Assembly: GCF_012396605.1 (NCBI RefSeq)
Contig: NZ_JAAXPW010000001.1
Span: 186,001 to 250,000, forward strand
DNA length: 64,000 bases
Reading direction: 5' to 3'
Source: Ureibacillus thermosphaericus
Lineage (GTDB): Bacteria; Bacillota; Bacilli; Bacillales_A; Planococcaceae
Positions 21,710-31,681 of this stretch are shown one piece after another. The position numbers and the translations under genes are program-made. The notes below the pieces were generated by a model. That model was not told the origin of the DNA, searched no databases, and was given only the letters and a program-made list of their open reading frames with translations. Within the stretch, counting starts at the first letter, position 1. Each line of letters opens with the position of its first letter.

Positions 21710-21779
21710 AGATATGTCCTAGTTTATACTATTATTATTATGTCTGTTGGACTGACCTTAAGTTAGAGGGGGGAAAAGG

Positions 21780-22277
21780 ATGGTTAACAAAAAGGTTTCA
21801 AGACGTCAATTTCTTAACTACACTTTAACTGGTGTTGGTGGATTTATGGCGGCAGGTATGCTAATGCCAATGTTACGCTTTGCAATTGATCCAGCTTTAC
21901 AAGTTAAAGCTGAAGGCGATTTTATACTAACTAGCCAAAAAATTGCTGACTTAACTGATGTTCCCGTACGAGTTGACTTTACTTATGAACAAGTAGACGC
22001 TTGGTATAAGTCTGAAGTTTCGGAAATGGCTTGGGTTTACAAAGAAGGAGATCGAATCGTAGCTCTTTCACCTGTTTGTAAACACTTAGGTTGTACGGTT
22101 AACTGGGAAGGTGACCGCCCAAATGAATACTTCTGTGCTTGTCATGGTGGACGTTATGAAAAGAATGGTAAAAACATTCCAGGTACACCACCAACAGGTC
22201 CGTTAGATGAGTATGAAGTATCTGAAAAAGATGGTTATTTAATGCTTGGGAAGAAAATACCAAACACATTAGTTTAA
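21780..22277 (+). CDS. qcrA: Menaquinol:cytochrome c reductase, Rieske Fe–S subunit
   Basis: Iron–sulfur subunit of the bc-type complex III, facing the outside. Residues 7–9 (SRR) with following QFL form a twin-arginine-type signal, then a hydrophobic anchor at about 13–35. Rieske cluster ligands C100, H102, C119 and H122 and the disulfide pair C105/C121 lie in CKHLGC and CACHGG. 165 residues. Start at ATG 21780 behind GAGGGGGG. Confidence 0.96.
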   Translation: MVNKKVSRRQFLNYTLTGVGGFMAAGMLMPMLRFAIDPALQVKAEGDFILTSQKIADLTDVPVRVDFTYEQVDAWYKSEVSEMAWVYKEGDRIVALSPVCKHLGCTVNWEGDRPNEYFCACHGGRYEKNGKNIPGTPPTGPLDEYEVSEKDGYLMLGKKIPNTLV

Positions 22278-22299
22278 TTAGTTAGGGGGTACAACACAA

Positions 22300-22974
22300 G
22301 TGCTAAATAAATTATATGATTGGGTCGATGAACGTTTAGATATCACCCCAATTTGGCGTGATATTGCCGACCATGAAGTGCCAGAGCACGTAAACCCTGC
22401 ACATCACTTCTCTGCATTCGTCTACTGTTTCGGAGGACTTACATTCTTCATTACGGTTATTCAAATTTTATCTGGTATGTTCTTAACAATGTATTATGTA
22501 CCAGACGTAGAGAATGCATGGAAATCAGTATACTACTTGCAAAACGAAGTAGCATTTGGTGAGATTGTGCGCGGTATGCACCACTGGGGAGCTTCATTAG
22601 TTATCGTAATGATGTTCTTACATACGCTTCGTGTATTCTTCACAGGTTCTTATAAGAAACCTCGTGAATTAAACTGGATTGTAGGGGTATTAATCTTCTG
22701 TGTTATGTTAGGTCTTGGATTCACAGGATACCTACTACCTTGGGACATGAAAGCGTTGTTTGCTACAAAAGTAGGTCTTGAAATTGCGGGTTCTGTACCA
22801 TTTATTGGTGAACTAATCAAAATCTTACTTGCTGGTGATGCTACAATCATCGGTGCTCAAACATTAACTCGTTTCTTCGCTATTCACGTATTCTTCTTGC
22901 CAGCAGCTTTATTTGCGTTGCTTGCAGTTCACTTTATTATGATTCGTCGTCAAGGTATTTCAGGACCACTATGA
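22300..22974 (+). CDS. qcrB: Menaquinol:cytochrome c reductase, cytochrome b subunit
   Basis: 224-residue membrane protein with four helices, corresponding to the cytochrome b6 half of a split cytochrome b. Haem-ligand histidines occur in GMHHWGASLVIVMMFLH and in the RFFAIHVFFLP…VHF helix. C43 matches the cysteine that in B. subtilis QcrB covalently holds an extra haem on the inner side. GTG start at 22300 behind AGGGGG. Confidence 0.96.
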   Translation: MLNKLYDWVDERLDITPIWRDIADHEVPEHVNPAHHFSAFVYCFGGLTFFITVIQILSGMFLTMYYVPDVENAWKSVYYLQNEVAFGEIVRGMHHWGASLVIVMMFLHTLRVFFTGSYKKPRELNWIVGVLIFCVMLGLGFTGYLLPWDMKALFATKVGLEIAGSVPFIGELIKILLAGDATIIGAQTLTRFFAIHVFFLPAALFALLAVHFIMIRRQGISGPL

Positions 22975-23013
22975 TTTAATTTATAGAGTTGTTATTCAAA
23001 AGGAGGGGACAAC

Positions 23014-23808
23014 ATGCATCGCGGAAAAGGAATGAAATTCGTCGGCGACTCTCGCGTTAAGGCCTCAAACCGAATGCCGAATAAGCCGAAAGATTATTCC
23101 GAATATCCAGGTAAAACAGAAGCCTTCTGGCCAGACTTCTTATTAAAAGAATGGATGGTTGGTTCTGTTTTCCTTATCGGTTATTTGATTTTAACAGTCG
23201 CTCACCCATCACCATTAGAGCGTCCAGCTGATCCAACTGATACAGGTTATATTCCATTACCAGACTGGTATTTCTTATTCTTATATCAATTATTAAAATA
23301 TTCATTTGCTTCTGGTGACTATAACGTTATCGGTGCAATTGTTATGCCAGGACTTGCTGTTGCAGCATTATTATTAATGCCTTGGTTAGATAAAGGTCCT
23401 GAGCGTCGTCCATCAAAACGACCAATTCCAACTGCAATTATGTTATTGGTAGTAGCTTCAATGTTCTATTTAACATGGGAGTCTGTTGTAAACCATGACT
23501 GGGAAGCTTCAAAAGCTCAAGGTCAAATTACACCAAAAGATTTAGGACTAGTACCAGATATTGAAATTGATGAGAATTCTGAAGGCTATCAAATCTTCCA
23601 ATCTCAACAAACTTGTGTTGCTTGTCACGGCGGTGATTTAACAGGTGTTGGTTCAAACCCTATGTTATTAGGTAATGAACTAACAGCTGAAGAAGTTGAA
23701 GAAGTAATTCGAAATGGTCGTGGTGCAATGCCTGGTGGACAATTCTCTGGTACGGATGAAGAATTAAAAACATTAGCAGAATTTATTGCGTCATTAAAAG
23801 AAGAATAA
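23014..23808 (+). CDS. qcrC: Menaquinol:cytochrome c reductase, subunit IV–cytochrome c fusion
   Basis: 264 residues fusing the subunit IV part of cytochrome b (three membrane segments at about 47–63, 105–125 and 140–155) to a C-terminal cytochrome c domain on the outer side. The haem c site CVACH is at 201–205, with the probable axial methionine at 239 in GAMPGG. The fusion is characteristic of Bacillales. Start at ATG 23014 behind AAAGGAGGGG. Confidence 0.96.
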   Translation: MHRGKGMKFVGDSRVKASNRMPNKPKDYSEYPGKTEAFWPDFLLKEWMVGSVFLIGYLILTVAHPSPLERPADPTDTGYIPLPDWYFLFLYQLLKYSFASGDYNVIGAIVMPGLAVAALLLMPWLDKGPERRPSKRPIPTAIMLLVVASMFYLTWESVVNHDWEASKAQGQITPKDLGLVPDIEIDENSEGYQIFQSQQTCVACHGGDLTGVGSNPMLLGNELTAEEVEEVIRNGRGAMPGGQFSGTDEELKTLAEFIASLKEE

Positions 23809-23819
23809 TGTTTTTGAAG

Positions 23820-23849
23820 GGAGTTAGTTATTATGCTAGCTCCTTTTTT
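23820..23849 (+). terminator. Intrinsic terminator after qcrC
   Basis: GGAGTTAG pairs with CTAGCTCC (one G·U) around TTATTATG, followed by six T. Confidence 0.85.
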
Positions 23850-23968
23850 CTTTATGGCGTATGTATATAAAATTCGGAAATAATTCACAATCTGCTGTCA
23901 TATTTGGTATTATTACTTATGAAAAATAATAACCATATATGCCTATTTTTTCAAAAAGGAGAAACACA

Positions 23969-24568
23969 ATGAAAACCTTATTGCCGCAGTTTACGTACGT
24001 GTTACAACATCGCACCTTTTTAACTTTGTTATTCATTGTTAATTTCTTAGGTACCATCTACGGATATATTTGGTATATTCCTCAACTTTCAAGAACGGCA
24101 CCACAATTTCTCATTTTTGTACCGGATAGCCCTACTGCGAGCTTATTTTTCTGTTTAGCTATTATAGGCTGGTTATTGGGCACGAACTTTAAATTAATCG
24201 AAGCTCTTGCATTAATAACGTTAGTGAAATACGGTATATGGGCAGTAGTGATGAATATACTAACATTGATGGAGATAGGTTCAATTGGGCTTGCAGGATG
24301 GATGTTGATTATTTCTCATGGTATGATGGCAGTTGAAGGAATTCTATATATGCAGAAATACCGCTTTACAAACATTCATATTGCCATTGCTGCTATCTGG
24401 ACTTTGCATAATGATGTCATCGATTATGTATATGGACAAATGCCAACGTACAGCAGTTTATACAAATATGCCAACCATATTGGATATTTCACATTTTGGT
24501 TATCAATTGCCTGCATAGCTATTTCCTATTATTCTTTAAAGAAGCGTAATTATTTGCATATAATTTAA
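23969..24568 (+). CDS. ypjA: DUF1405 membrane protein YpjA
   Basis: 199 residues with about six hydrophobic helices; the pattern FLTLLFIVNFLGTIYGYIWY near the N-terminus and LWTLHNDVIDY-like segment later fit the YpjA/DUF1405 family. Lies directly after qcrC as in B. subtilis. Function unknown. ATG 23969 behind AAAAAGGAGA is chosen over an in-frame ATG at 23939 without a ribosome site. The next B. subtilis gene, ypjB, is not found here. Confidence 0.82.
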   Translation: MKTLLPQFTYVLQHRTFLTLLFIVNFLGTIYGYIWYIPQLSRTAPQFLIFVPDSPTASLFFCLAIIGWLLGTNFKLIEALALITLVKYGIWAVVMNILTLMEIGSIGLAGWMLIISHGMMAVEGILYMQKYRFTNIHIAIAAIWTLHNDVIDYVYGQMPTYSSLYKYANHIGYFTFWLSIACIAISYYSLKKRNYLHII

Positions 24569-24626
24569 TAAATAATTAGAATAAAAAGTAAGATGAACAG
24601 TAGGAAAGGGGACTAAAGTCAACAGG

Positions 24627-25304
24627 ATGTATATTCTATACTTTCTAATCATTTTATTATTACCAATTTATGCACAATTTAAAGTTCGAAACACTTATAA
24701 ACGTTTTTCAAGTGTACATGCGTCAAAAGGCTTAACAGGTGCTCAAGTAGCGCGAATGATTTTAGATAGTCATGGACTTTATGATGTTCGCGTCGTTCCA
24801 ACACAAGGTGTTTTATCCGATCACTATAACCCGATGACAAAAACTGTGGCATTATCTGAAGATAACTATCATAATGATTCATTGGCTGCAATTGCAGTAG
24901 CTGCCCACGAATGCGGACACGCTGTTCAACATAAAGAAGCATACTCTTTTTTAACTTTACGTTCAAAACTTGTACCAGTTGCAAACTTCTCATCTAGTTT
25001 ATCTTGGATTTTTGTACTAATCGGTATTATTTCGTACAGTGCCAATATGCTTTTATTAGGTATTATTTTACTTGGTGCCGGCGTATTGTTCCAACTTGTA
25101 ACATTACCAGTGGAATTTGATGCGTCGAAACGCGCTATGAATGAAGTCATTCAATTAGGAATTATTAACAATGATGAAGAACGTGGTGCAAGAAAAGTAT
25201 TAAGTGCAGCAGCATTAACTTATGTTGCAGCAGCTGCAGTGGCTGTACTAGAGCTATTGCGTTTAATTTTAATATTTACAAATATGAGTTCTAATGAAGA
25301 TTAA
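24627..25304 (+). CDS. yugP: Membrane zinc metallopeptidase, YugP type
   Basis: 225-residue membrane protein with an N-terminal helix (2–16), the zinc-protease motif HECGH at residues 94–98 and three further helices at about 122–137, 139–158 and 202–220. This matches the YugP/DUF1 neutral zinc peptidase family; the substrate is unknown. In B. subtilis yugP is elsewhere, so its place here between ypjA and the YitT-type gene is a local rearrangement. Start ATG 24627 behind GGAAAGGGG. Confidence 0.85.
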   Translation: MYILYFLIILLLPIYAQFKVRNTYKRFSSVHASKGLTGAQVARMILDSHGLYDVRVVPTQGVLSDHYNPMTKTVALSEDNYHNDSLAAIAVAAHECGHAVQHKEAYSFLTLRSKLVPVANFSSSLSWIFVLIGIISYSANMLLLGIILLGAGVLFQLVTLPVEFDASKRAMNEVIQLGIINNDEERGARKVLSAAALTYVAAAAVAVLELLRLILIFTNMSSNED

Positions 25305-25315
25305 TGAACTGTAAA

Positions 25316-25347
25316 GAGCGAGTTGGTCAAATGCCAATTCGCTTTTT
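25316..25347 (+). terminator. Intrinsic terminator after yugP
   Basis: AGCGAGTTGG pairs with CCAATTCGCT (one G·U) around TCAAATG, followed by TTTTTT. Confidence 0.87.
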
Positions 25348-25512
25348 TGCTTTTTAGAAGAATAATTAGTTGGAATATACGGGTGACAAAGATTCCATTT
25401 AACTTGAACAAATAAATATGTAAGAAAAAATTCAAATTTTCCATGAATAAATTAATAAGCCCTCCCTTTCATTAATAAGATATAGCAAATCGGCTTGAAC
25501 AGGAGGGGAAAG

Positions 25513-25719
25513 ATGAAGATTAGTTATTCGAAACTGTTTTTGTTCGGGTTTCTTGGTTTCATTATTATTCTATGTCTTGCAATATATTCCATTAAATTAT
25601 CTTTAAGCTATTTAGATAATGAAGATGAAGAAACGTATGATGGTTTTAGAATTTCAGATATTAAAGAATCAGATTCAACAGAGGAGAGCATTTCAATCGA
25701 ATTCGAAGAAGATCATTAA
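25513..25719 (+). CDS. Small single-pass membrane protein, unknown
   Basis: 68 residues: one membrane helix at about 8–27, then a strongly acidic tail (DNEDEETYDG…DSTEESISIEFEEDH). It has a very good ribosome site, AGGAGGGG, ending 4 bases before the ATG at 25513. No family recognised. The acidic tail is predicted to lie outside by the positive-inside rule (KISYSK before the helix). An isolated unit between a terminator and the convergent YitT-type gene. Confidence 0.65.
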   Translation: MKISYSKLFLFGFLGFIIILCLAIYSIKLSLSYLDNEDEETYDGFRISDIKESDSTEESISIEFEEDH

Positions 25720-25737
25720 TATACTTGACATTTTTTG

Positions 25738-25776
25738 AGGCTGTCTTATGGAGCAGATTTGCCTAGACAGCCTTTG
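25738..25776 (+). terminator. Possible terminator after the small membrane protein gene
   Basis: AGGCTGTC and GACAGCCT form a perfect 8-bp stem with a 20-base loop; only TTT follows, so efficiency is doubtful. Confidence 0.45.
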
Positions 25777-25825
25777 AATGTACGAGCTGAATGTAATGGA
25801 ATCAAGTAAAGGCTAAAGCATTTTA

Positions 25826-26674
25826 TTATTCTTCAATTCGGAAGCCTTCTCCTGTTACATCTTTTACATCAACAATCGACACGAAAGCATTTGGATCGAG
25901 TTTACGGATAATGGATTTTAGTTGAACGATTTCATTTCGACTGACGATGCAGTACAACACATCTCTTGACTGCTTTGTATAGTATCCGTAAGCATGAAAA
26001 ACTGTGATTCCACGATTCATTTTTTCAGTTACGGATTTTGCAATTTCATCTGGTTTATTGGAAATAATGAATGCCCCTTTAGCAGAATATGCCCCTTCTT
26101 GAACGATATCAATCACTCTAGCTCCCACAAATACAGCCACAAGCGTATACATCATTGTGATGGAACTTAAGAAAGTTAACCAAGAGGCAACTAGTACTAA
26201 AGAGTCGAATAGAAACATCGTTTTTCCCATGCTCCAACCAATATATTTATTGGCAAGGCGGGCAATGATATCAACGCCACCAGTAGTCCCACCACAACGA
26301 AAAATGATACCTAAACCGACACCTACAAATACTCCTGCAAATAAAGACGCCAGTAGTAAATCGTTGTGCAAATCTAGCGGAAATTGATAGCTTTGAAAAA
26401 TTCTTAAAAATACAGAAACGCTTATGATGCCGAGAACCGAGTAGAAAAACTCTTTACGTCCAAGCAATTTCCAACCTAAAATAAACATTGGAATATTTAA
26501 AAGGATGTTCATAATTGCCGGATCCCAATTAAGTGTAAAAAATAGAATTAAAGTAATTCCACTAAATCCGCCTTCTCCCAGCTCATTTAACATATTAAAA
26601 TGGACGAAACCGAAACTGAAAATGGCAGTTCCTATAATAATTCCAATAATTTGTTGGATTTTAATATCCTTCAA
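25826..26674 (-). CDS. ypjC: YitT/DUF2179-family membrane protein (YpjC-like)
   Basis: 282 residues with five to six membrane helices in the first 190 residues (including GVGLGIIFRCGGTTGGVDIIARL) and a C-terminal soluble DUF2179 domain (GRGITVFHAYGYYTKQSRDVLYCIV-like). Matches the YitT family, whose transport role is unproven. Begins with TTG at 26674 behind AGGAGGTAA on the minus strand. ypjD, which in B. subtilis lies before dapB, is absent. Confidence 0.85.
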   Translation of the reverse strand: MKDIKIQQIIGIIIGTAIFSFGFVHFNMLNELGEGGFSGITLILFFTLNWDPAIMNILLNIPMFILGWKLLGRKEFFYSVLGIISVSVFLRIFQSYQFPLDLHNDLLLASLFAGVFVGVGLGIIFRCGGTTGGVDIIARLANKYIGWSMGKTMFLFDSLVLVASWLTFLSSITMMYTLVAVFVGARVIDIVQEGAYSAKGAFIISNKPDEIAKSVTEKMNRGITVFHAYGYYTKQSRDVLYCIVSRNEIVQLKSIIRKLDPNAFVSIVDVKDVTGEGFRIEE

Positions 26675-26962
26675 TCTATTACCTCCTTATGAAGAAAGGG
26701 CGTTATGGCAAGACTGCATTTTAATTATGTTTTATTTTTCTACTTTTGACAACTAAAGCCCTTTTCATTACGATTGTTAAGAAAGAGTGATATGATAATA
26801 TAATAAACTTTTAATAATAACAATATTCGACTTAATTTTTTTGTTGGATGCAAACATTCGAGTAAAATAGGAGTAAAGACATTAGCAAGTAGGGGAATAG
26901 AAGTACCATTTGAAACCTTATAAGAAGAAATAAACATTGATGATATGAAAGGACGAATGCCA
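26675..26962. promoter_or_regulatory. Divergent intergenic region with dapB promoter
   Basis: About 290 bases between the minus-strand ypjC and dapB. On the plus strand TTGTTA (26774–26779) and TAATAT (26796–26801), spaced 16, form a plausible promoter with a leader of about 155 bases. A second weaker pair, TTGTTG and TAAAAT near 26841–26868, lies closer to the gene. I see no strong hairpin or recognisable lysine riboswitch in this leader. Confidence 0.4.
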
Positions 26963-27760
26963 ATGACAATAAGAGTAGCAATCGCAGGTTGCAGAGGGAA
27001 AATGGGGAAGGAAGCTGTCAACACTGTTGTCAATCAAGAAGGAATGGAGTTAGTAGCAGCTCTTGATTACAAACATGTTGGAGAAAGTCTTGCGGAACTT
27101 GAAATGTTCCCACCCGATTTAGATGTACCGATTTTTTTGAATTTAAAACAATTAATTGAAGAAACAAAACCTGATGTATTAATTGATTTAACAAGCCCTC
27201 AAGCAGTGTATGACCATGTAAAGGTATCTCTTTTACATAACGTTCGTCCAGTTGTTGGAACTACAGGATTTACAGACGAACAACTAGAGGAATTAATTCA
27301 GCTTGCCGAAGAACAAAAAACGGGTTGTATTATTGCACCGAATTTTGCCATTGGTGCTGTGTTAATGATGAAGTTTGCAAAAGAAGCGGCAAAATATTTG
27401 CCTAACGTTGAAATTATCGAATTACATCATGATCGCAAATTAGATGCTCCTTCTGGTACAGCAAAGAAAACCGCTCAAATGATTGCAGAAGTTAGAGAAG
27501 CGCAAAAACAAGGACATCCATTAGAAGAGGAAACGATGAAAGGTGCAAGAGGAGCAGATTTTGAAGGGATGCGTATTCACTCTGTTCGCCTTCCTGGATT
27601 AGTCGCTCACCAAGAGGTAATTTTTGGCGGAAAAGGTCAATTATTAACCATTCGTCATGATTCCTTTAACCGAGAATCCTTTATGGATGGCATTGTGTAT
27701 TGTGTCGAAAAAGTCATGGAACTAGACAAATTAGTTTATGGAATGGAAAATATTTTATAA
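26963..27760 (+). CDS. dapB: 4-Hydroxy-tetrahydrodipicolinate reductase
   Basis: NAD(P)H-dependent step of the diaminopimelate/lysine pathway, needed for peptidoglycan and for dipicolinate in spores. GCRGKMG near the N-terminus, [21 protein letters not shown] and the catalytic signature [16 protein letters not shown] are intact. 265 residues. ATG 26963 is preferred since AAAGGA is 9 bases upstream; in-frame ATGs at 26945 and 26957 are alternatives. Confidence 0.96.
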   Translation: MTIRVAIAGCRGKMGKEAVNTVVNQEGMELVAALDYKHVGESLAELEMFPPDLDVPIFLNLKQLIEETKPDVLIDLTSPQAVYDHVKVSLLHNVRPVVGTTGFTDEQLEELIQLAEEQKTGCIIAPNFAIGAVLMMKFAKEAAKYLPNVEIIELHHDRKLDAPSGTAKKTAQMIAEVREAQKQGHPLEEETMKGARGADFEGMRIHSVRLPGLVAHQEVIFGGKGQLLTIRHDSFNRESFMDGIVYCVEKVMELDKLVYGMENIL

Positions 27761-27785
27761 ATCGGGAAGATTGGAATGAGTGAAT

Positions 27786-28193
27786 ATGAAAATTGCATTA
27801 ATTGCCCATGATCGTAAAAAAGATAGTCTTGTCGAGTTTGCCATTGCATATAAAGAAATATTACAGCAACATGAATTATATGCTACAGGAACAACAGGTC
27901 GCCGCATCATTGAAGAAGTTGGATTAGAGGTTACGTGTTTCCGATCAGGTCCATTAGGGGGCGATCAACAAATTGGAGCGATGATTGCAAACAACGATAT
28001 GGATATGGTATTTTTCTTCCGCGATCCGTTAACTGCGCAACCTCATGAACCAGACGTCACAGCCCTCGTGCGTTTATGTGATGTTTATCACGTTCCGCTT
28101 GCAACGAATATGGGAACGGCAGAAATCTTATTAAAAGGGCTTCAAAAAGGTTTCGTTGATTGGAGACTCATTCAAGAAAGAAAATTTAATTAA
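27786..28193 (+). CDS. mgsA: Methylglyoxal synthase
   Basis: Converts dihydroxyacetone phosphate to methylglyoxal, a phosphate-stress bypass of glycolysis. 135 residues with [31 protein letters not shown] and [15 protein letters not shown], all characteristic. 25 bases after dapB. The ATG at 27786 matches the family N-terminus; the GTG at 27780 is possible. Confidence 0.95.
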   Translation: MKIALIAHDRKKDSLVEFAIAYKEILQQHELYATGTTGRRIIEEVGLEVTCFRSGPLGGDQQIGAMIANNDMDMVFFFRDPLTAQPHEPDVTALVRLCDVYHVPLATNMGTAEILLKGLQKGFVDWRLIQERKFN

Positions 28194-28321
28194 ACAGTGG
28201 CTATACTGTTGATTTCCCTTATTTGAATGCCATTGTTCAGTTTAACAGTTTAGTCTTTTCGTTATGTTGGTATAAATTAGTGAATATAATGAATACGCAT
28301 AAATTGAAAGGACGTGTGTCG

Positions 28322-29461
28322 GTGAGAAAATTAAAGATAGGTATTACATGTTACCCTACTGTGGGTGGCTCAGGAGTGTTAGCGACAGAGCTTGGTAAAA
28401 AACTTGCTGAGCGCGGTCATGAAATTCATTTTATCACTTCTAGTGTTCCTTTTCGGTTAAAGAAAATTTACCCGAATGTCTTTTTCCACGAAGTAGAAGT
28501 AAATAATTATTCCGTTTTTCAATATCCTCCGTATGATATCGCTTTGGCAAGTAAAATGGCCGATGTCATTTTAGATGAAAAATTAGATGTATTGCATGTT
28601 CATTATGCGATACCGCATGCAGTGTGTGCAGTCCTTGCCCGCGATATGTGTGGAGAAAATATTGGAATTGTCACAACGTTACACGGAACAGATATTTCTG
28701 TATTAGGCCAAGATTCCACACTCTCCCAAGCCATCAGATATGGAATTGAAAAATCCGACATAGTCACAGCAGTATCCAACGCATTAAAACAACAAACCTA
28801 TGATATTATTGGTACGAATAAAGAAATCGAAACGATATATAATTTTGTGGATGAATCCGTATTTAAACCAATAGAAAAAGCTACTCTGTTAAAACAGCAA
28901 TATGGTATTCGTGATGATGAAAAGGTCATCATTCACTGTTCAAACTTCAGAAAGATTAAAAACTTGCCAGACATTGTTGAAACATTCATCGAAATTCGAA
29001 AACAGCTTCCAGCAAAATTACTGCTCGTTGGAGATGGCCCTGAAAAACACCGAGTGATGGTTCAGGTGAAAGAATCTCCATATAAAGACGATATTTTATT
29101 TTTAGGAAAACAAGAAAATGTGGAAGAATTATTTTCTATTAGCGATTTAAAATTATTATTGTCTGAAAAAGAATCGTTTGGTTTAGTGCTATTGGAAGCA
29201 ATGGCATGTGGTGTTCCGGGTATTGGAACGAACGTTGGAGGAATACCGGAAGTAATTGAGCATGGTGTTAACGGCTATGTTGTTGAGTTAGGTGATGTGC
29301 AACAAGCGGCTGCATATGCGATTGAATTGTTATCAGATGAAAATAAACATGAGGAATTTAAACTAAACGCAATACAAACGGTTCAAACAAAATTCCACGA
29401 AGAACCTATTATCGATCAATACGAAGAATTATATTATCGATTGGCGGCATTAAAAGTATGA
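28322..29461 (+). CDS. bshA: N-acetyl-alpha-D-glucosaminyl L-malate synthase (bacillithiol)
   Basis: GT4 glycosyltransferase making GlcNAc-malate from UDP-GlcNAc and malate, the first step of bacillithiol synthesis. [24 protein letters not shown] at the N-terminus and [19 protein letters not shown] with EV(I/V) later are diagnostic. 379 residues from the GTG at 28322, 9 bases after AAAGGA. The deacetylase bshB1, which precedes bshA in B. subtilis, is not present. Overlaps cca by four bases. Confidence 0.95.
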   Translation: MRKLKIGITCYPTVGGSGVLATELGKKLAERGHEIHFITSSVPFRLKKIYPNVFFHEVEVNNYSVFQYPPYDIALASKMADVILDEKLDVLHVHYAIPHAVCAVLARDMCGENIGIVTTLHGTDISVLGQDSTLSQAIRYGIEKSDIVTAVSNALKQQTYDIIGTNKEIETIYNFVDESVFKPIEKATLLKQQYGIRDDEKVIIHCSNFRKIKNLPDIVETFIEIRKQLPAKLLLVGDGPEKHRVMVQVKESPYKDDILFLGKQENVEELFSISDLKLLLSEKESFGLVLLEAMACGVPGIGTNVGGIPEVIEHGVNGYVVELGDVQQAAAYAIELLSDENKHEEFKLNAIQTVQTKFHEEPIIDQYEELYYRLAALKV

Positions 29462-30651
29462 AACAGGTAAAAGATTGGGATGTCGCATTGCGCGTCATTG
29501 ATAAAATTGAAAAAGCTGGATTTGAAGCCGTCATTGTTGGCGGCGCAGTACGCGACCATTTGCTGCAACGAGAAATACATGATGTCGATGTGGCAACAAG
29601 TGCACTACCGATGGAAATTAAAAAAATATTTTCCAATACAGTTGATGTAGGAATTGAGCATGGCACGGTGGTTGTTTTAGACGAAGGGAAACCTATTGAA
29701 GTAACAACTTATCGTACAGACGGAACCTATACAGATTTTCGCCGACCGGAAGAAGTCACATTTGTACGAGATTTGCCAAAAGATTTAGAACGGCGTGATT
29801 TTACGATTAATGCCATGGCTTATACAAAGGATGGTACCATTATCGACCTATTTGGTGGGAAAGAAGATATTGAGAATCGTATAATTCGAGCAGTAGGGGA
29901 TGCCAATTCCCGATTTCGAGAAGATGCACTTCGAATGCTTCGAGCAGTACGTTTTGCTGCACAATTAGGTTTTGATATTGATGAATTAACGATGAAAGCC
30001 ATCCAAAAAGATTGTGATTTAATTGAATTTATTGCCCGTGAACGAATTCATATGGAATTCTCAAAAATGTGGGTAGCAGATTATGTATATTTCGGTGTTA
30101 AAGCTCTAGTCGACAGTGATTTAGCCCTTTACTTACCTGGCAACTTTAGAGAGAATTTAGAGGCTTGGAAGGAATTTCACACAAAGCAAGAGGAAGTTGG
30201 ATGGGCATACCTCTGTTTGCTAAACCGTAATGATATGGAGAATATTATTGATTTTTATAAATTATCCAATAAACAAAAAAACTTTACGAAAAAAGTGATT
30301 CAAGCGTATGACAGTCTCTTAAAACGTTGGGATGAATATGATTATTTTTCAAATGATCTAATAATTTTAGAAACAGCTTATGATTTTGCAACATGGCAAG
30401 GAAAAAATGTTCCATTTGAAAAAGAGCATATTGCGAAGGTGAAAGAACATTTACCAATTCAATCAATGGAACAATTTGCACTGAATGGCAACCTCTTAAT
30501 GGAATGGTCAGGTTTAAAGGGCGGACCTTGGTTGAAAGAAGCATTAAACAAAGCGTTATATGCAGTATTATCAGGCAGAGTAAAAAATGATGAAGAACAC
30601 TTAAAGGAATGGTTCCACAATGAATTTATCGATGAAAGACAAAATCATTAA
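29458..30651 (+). CDS. cca: CCA-adding tRNA nucleotidyltransferase
   Basis: Adds or repairs the 3' CCA end of tRNA without a template. Class II nucleotidyltransferase: GGAVRDHLL, the metal site [20 protein letters not shown] and [20 protein letters not shown] are clear in the first 170 residues; a helical tail follows. 397 residues. ATGA overlap with bshA and a 32-base overlap with birA point to one coupled operon. Confidence 0.96.
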   Translation: MKQVKDWDVALRVIDKIEKAGFEAVIVGGAVRDHLLQREIHDVDVATSALPMEIKKIFSNTVDVGIEHGTVVVLDEGKPIEVTTYRTDGTYTDFRRPEEVTFVRDLPKDLERRDFTINAMAYTKDGTIIDLFGGKEDIENRIIRAVGDANSRFREDALRMLRAVRFAAQLGFDIDELTMKAIQKDCDLIEFIARERIHMEFSKMWVADYVYFGVKALVDSDLALYLPGNFRENLEAWKEFHTKQEEVGWAYLCLLNRNDMENIIDFYKLSNKQKNFTKKVIQAYDSLLKRWDEYDYFSNDLIILETAYDFATWQGKNVPFEKEHIAKVKEHLPIQSMEQFALNGNLLMEWSGLKGGPWLKEALNKALYAVLSGRVKNDEEHLKEWFHNEFIDERQNH

Positions 30652-31609
30652 ACGTTTTTTAGAAGCAAAAGATGAGCCAATTTCGGGGCAACAATTGGCA
30701 GATGATTTAGGAATTTCTCGTACAGCAATTTGGAAACATTTACAAAATCTGCAAGAAGAGGGATATGAATTTATTACGATTAAGAAAAAAGGGTATAAAT
30801 TAATTGCTGTACCTGATCGTGTAGATGCTGCTAAAATTTCATCCTATTTAAAAACGAAACGCTTTGGCCACACGATTCATTATTTTGAAGAAATAGATTC
30901 GACACAAAGGCTGGCTCACCAGTTGGCAAGAGATGGTGCGAAAGACGGCACGATCATCATTGCTGAAGAACAAACTGGTGGAAAAGGAAGAATGCAAAGA
31001 ACATGGTATTCTGCAAAAGGGAAAGGGATTTGGATGACAGTTATTGTTCGTCCAGATCTTCTCCCTCACCAAGCGCCTCAATTAACATTAATCGCTGCGG
31101 TTAGCATCGTAATGGCAATGAAATCTTTATATACTAACTTTACACCAGAAATTAAGTGGCCAAATGATATTTTAATTAATGGAAAAAAATGCGTTGGGAT
31201 ATTAACGGAAATGCTAGCAGAAATGGATCGGGTGGACGGTTTGTTAATTGGAATTGGCATCAACGCCAATCATGAACAGACTGATTTTCCAGATGAACTG
31301 CAAGAGATTGCAACATCAGTTGCCATAGAGGAAAAGCAAAAAGTGGACCGTGCACAACTTGTTGCGGAGATTCTATCATATTTAGAACGATATACAGATG
31401 AGTATATCGAAAATGGTTTTAAGTCCATTAAGCAATTGTGGGTAGAGCATTCTTGTACAATTGGAAAACGAATTAGAGCATCAACGATTAGGGAAGTTAT
31501 TGAAGGACAAGCAATTGGAATTACCGATGAAGGCGTACTGGAAATATTATTGGATAACGGTCAAATAAAGAAAGTTTATTCTGCAGATATTGAGATTCAA
31601 AATCAATAG
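30620..31609 (+). CDS. birA: Biotin–protein ligase / biotin operon repressor
   Basis: Attaches biotin to acetyl-CoA carboxylase and pyruvate carboxylase and represses biotin genes. N-terminal winged helix (about 8–60, with SGQQLADDLGISRTAIWKHLQNL), catalytic domain with GGKGRMQRTW biotin/ATP loop, KWPNDI and GIGINAN, and a C-terminal SH3-like domain. 329 residues. ATG 30620, inside the end of cca; an in-frame ATG at 30632 would also fit. Confidence 0.95.
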   Translation: MNLSMKDKIIKRFLEAKDEPISGQQLADDLGISRTAIWKHLQNLQEEGYEFITIKKKGYKLIAVPDRVDAAKISSYLKTKRFGHTIHYFEEIDSTQRLAHQLARDGAKDGTIIIAEEQTGGKGRMQRTWYSAKGKGIWMTVIVRPDLLPHQAPQLTLIAAVSIVMAMKSLYTNFTPEIKWPNDILINGKKCVGILTEMLAEMDRVDGLLIGIGINANHEQTDFPDELQEIATSVAIEEKQKVDRAQLVAEILSYLERYTDEYIENGFKSIKQLWVEHSCTIGKRIRASTIREVIEGQAIGITDEGVLEILLDNGQIKKVYSADIEIQNQ

Positions 31610-31646
31610 CTATTTCAAACGCCCTGTCTTATATTTCATTCAACGC

Positions 31647-31675
31647 TTTACAAACTAGGCTTTTTTCTGTATCTT
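31647..31675 (+). promoter_or_regulatory. Predicted sigma-A promoter of the panBCD leader
   Basis: TTTACA (31647–31652) and TATCTT (31670–31675) are spaced 17. The predicted start near 31682 coincides with the first base-paired position of the structured leader, which supports the assignment. Confidence 0.55.
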
Positions 31676-31681
31676 TTTAAT

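Noticed and set aside
23890-23969. A sigma-E promoter before ypjA (TCATATTT near 23898).
   Set aside because: No CATACANT-like -10 occurs at 12–15 bases.
26802-26962. A lysine riboswitch before dapB.
   Set aside because: No five-way junction elements, no strong hairpins and no terminator are seen in the leader.
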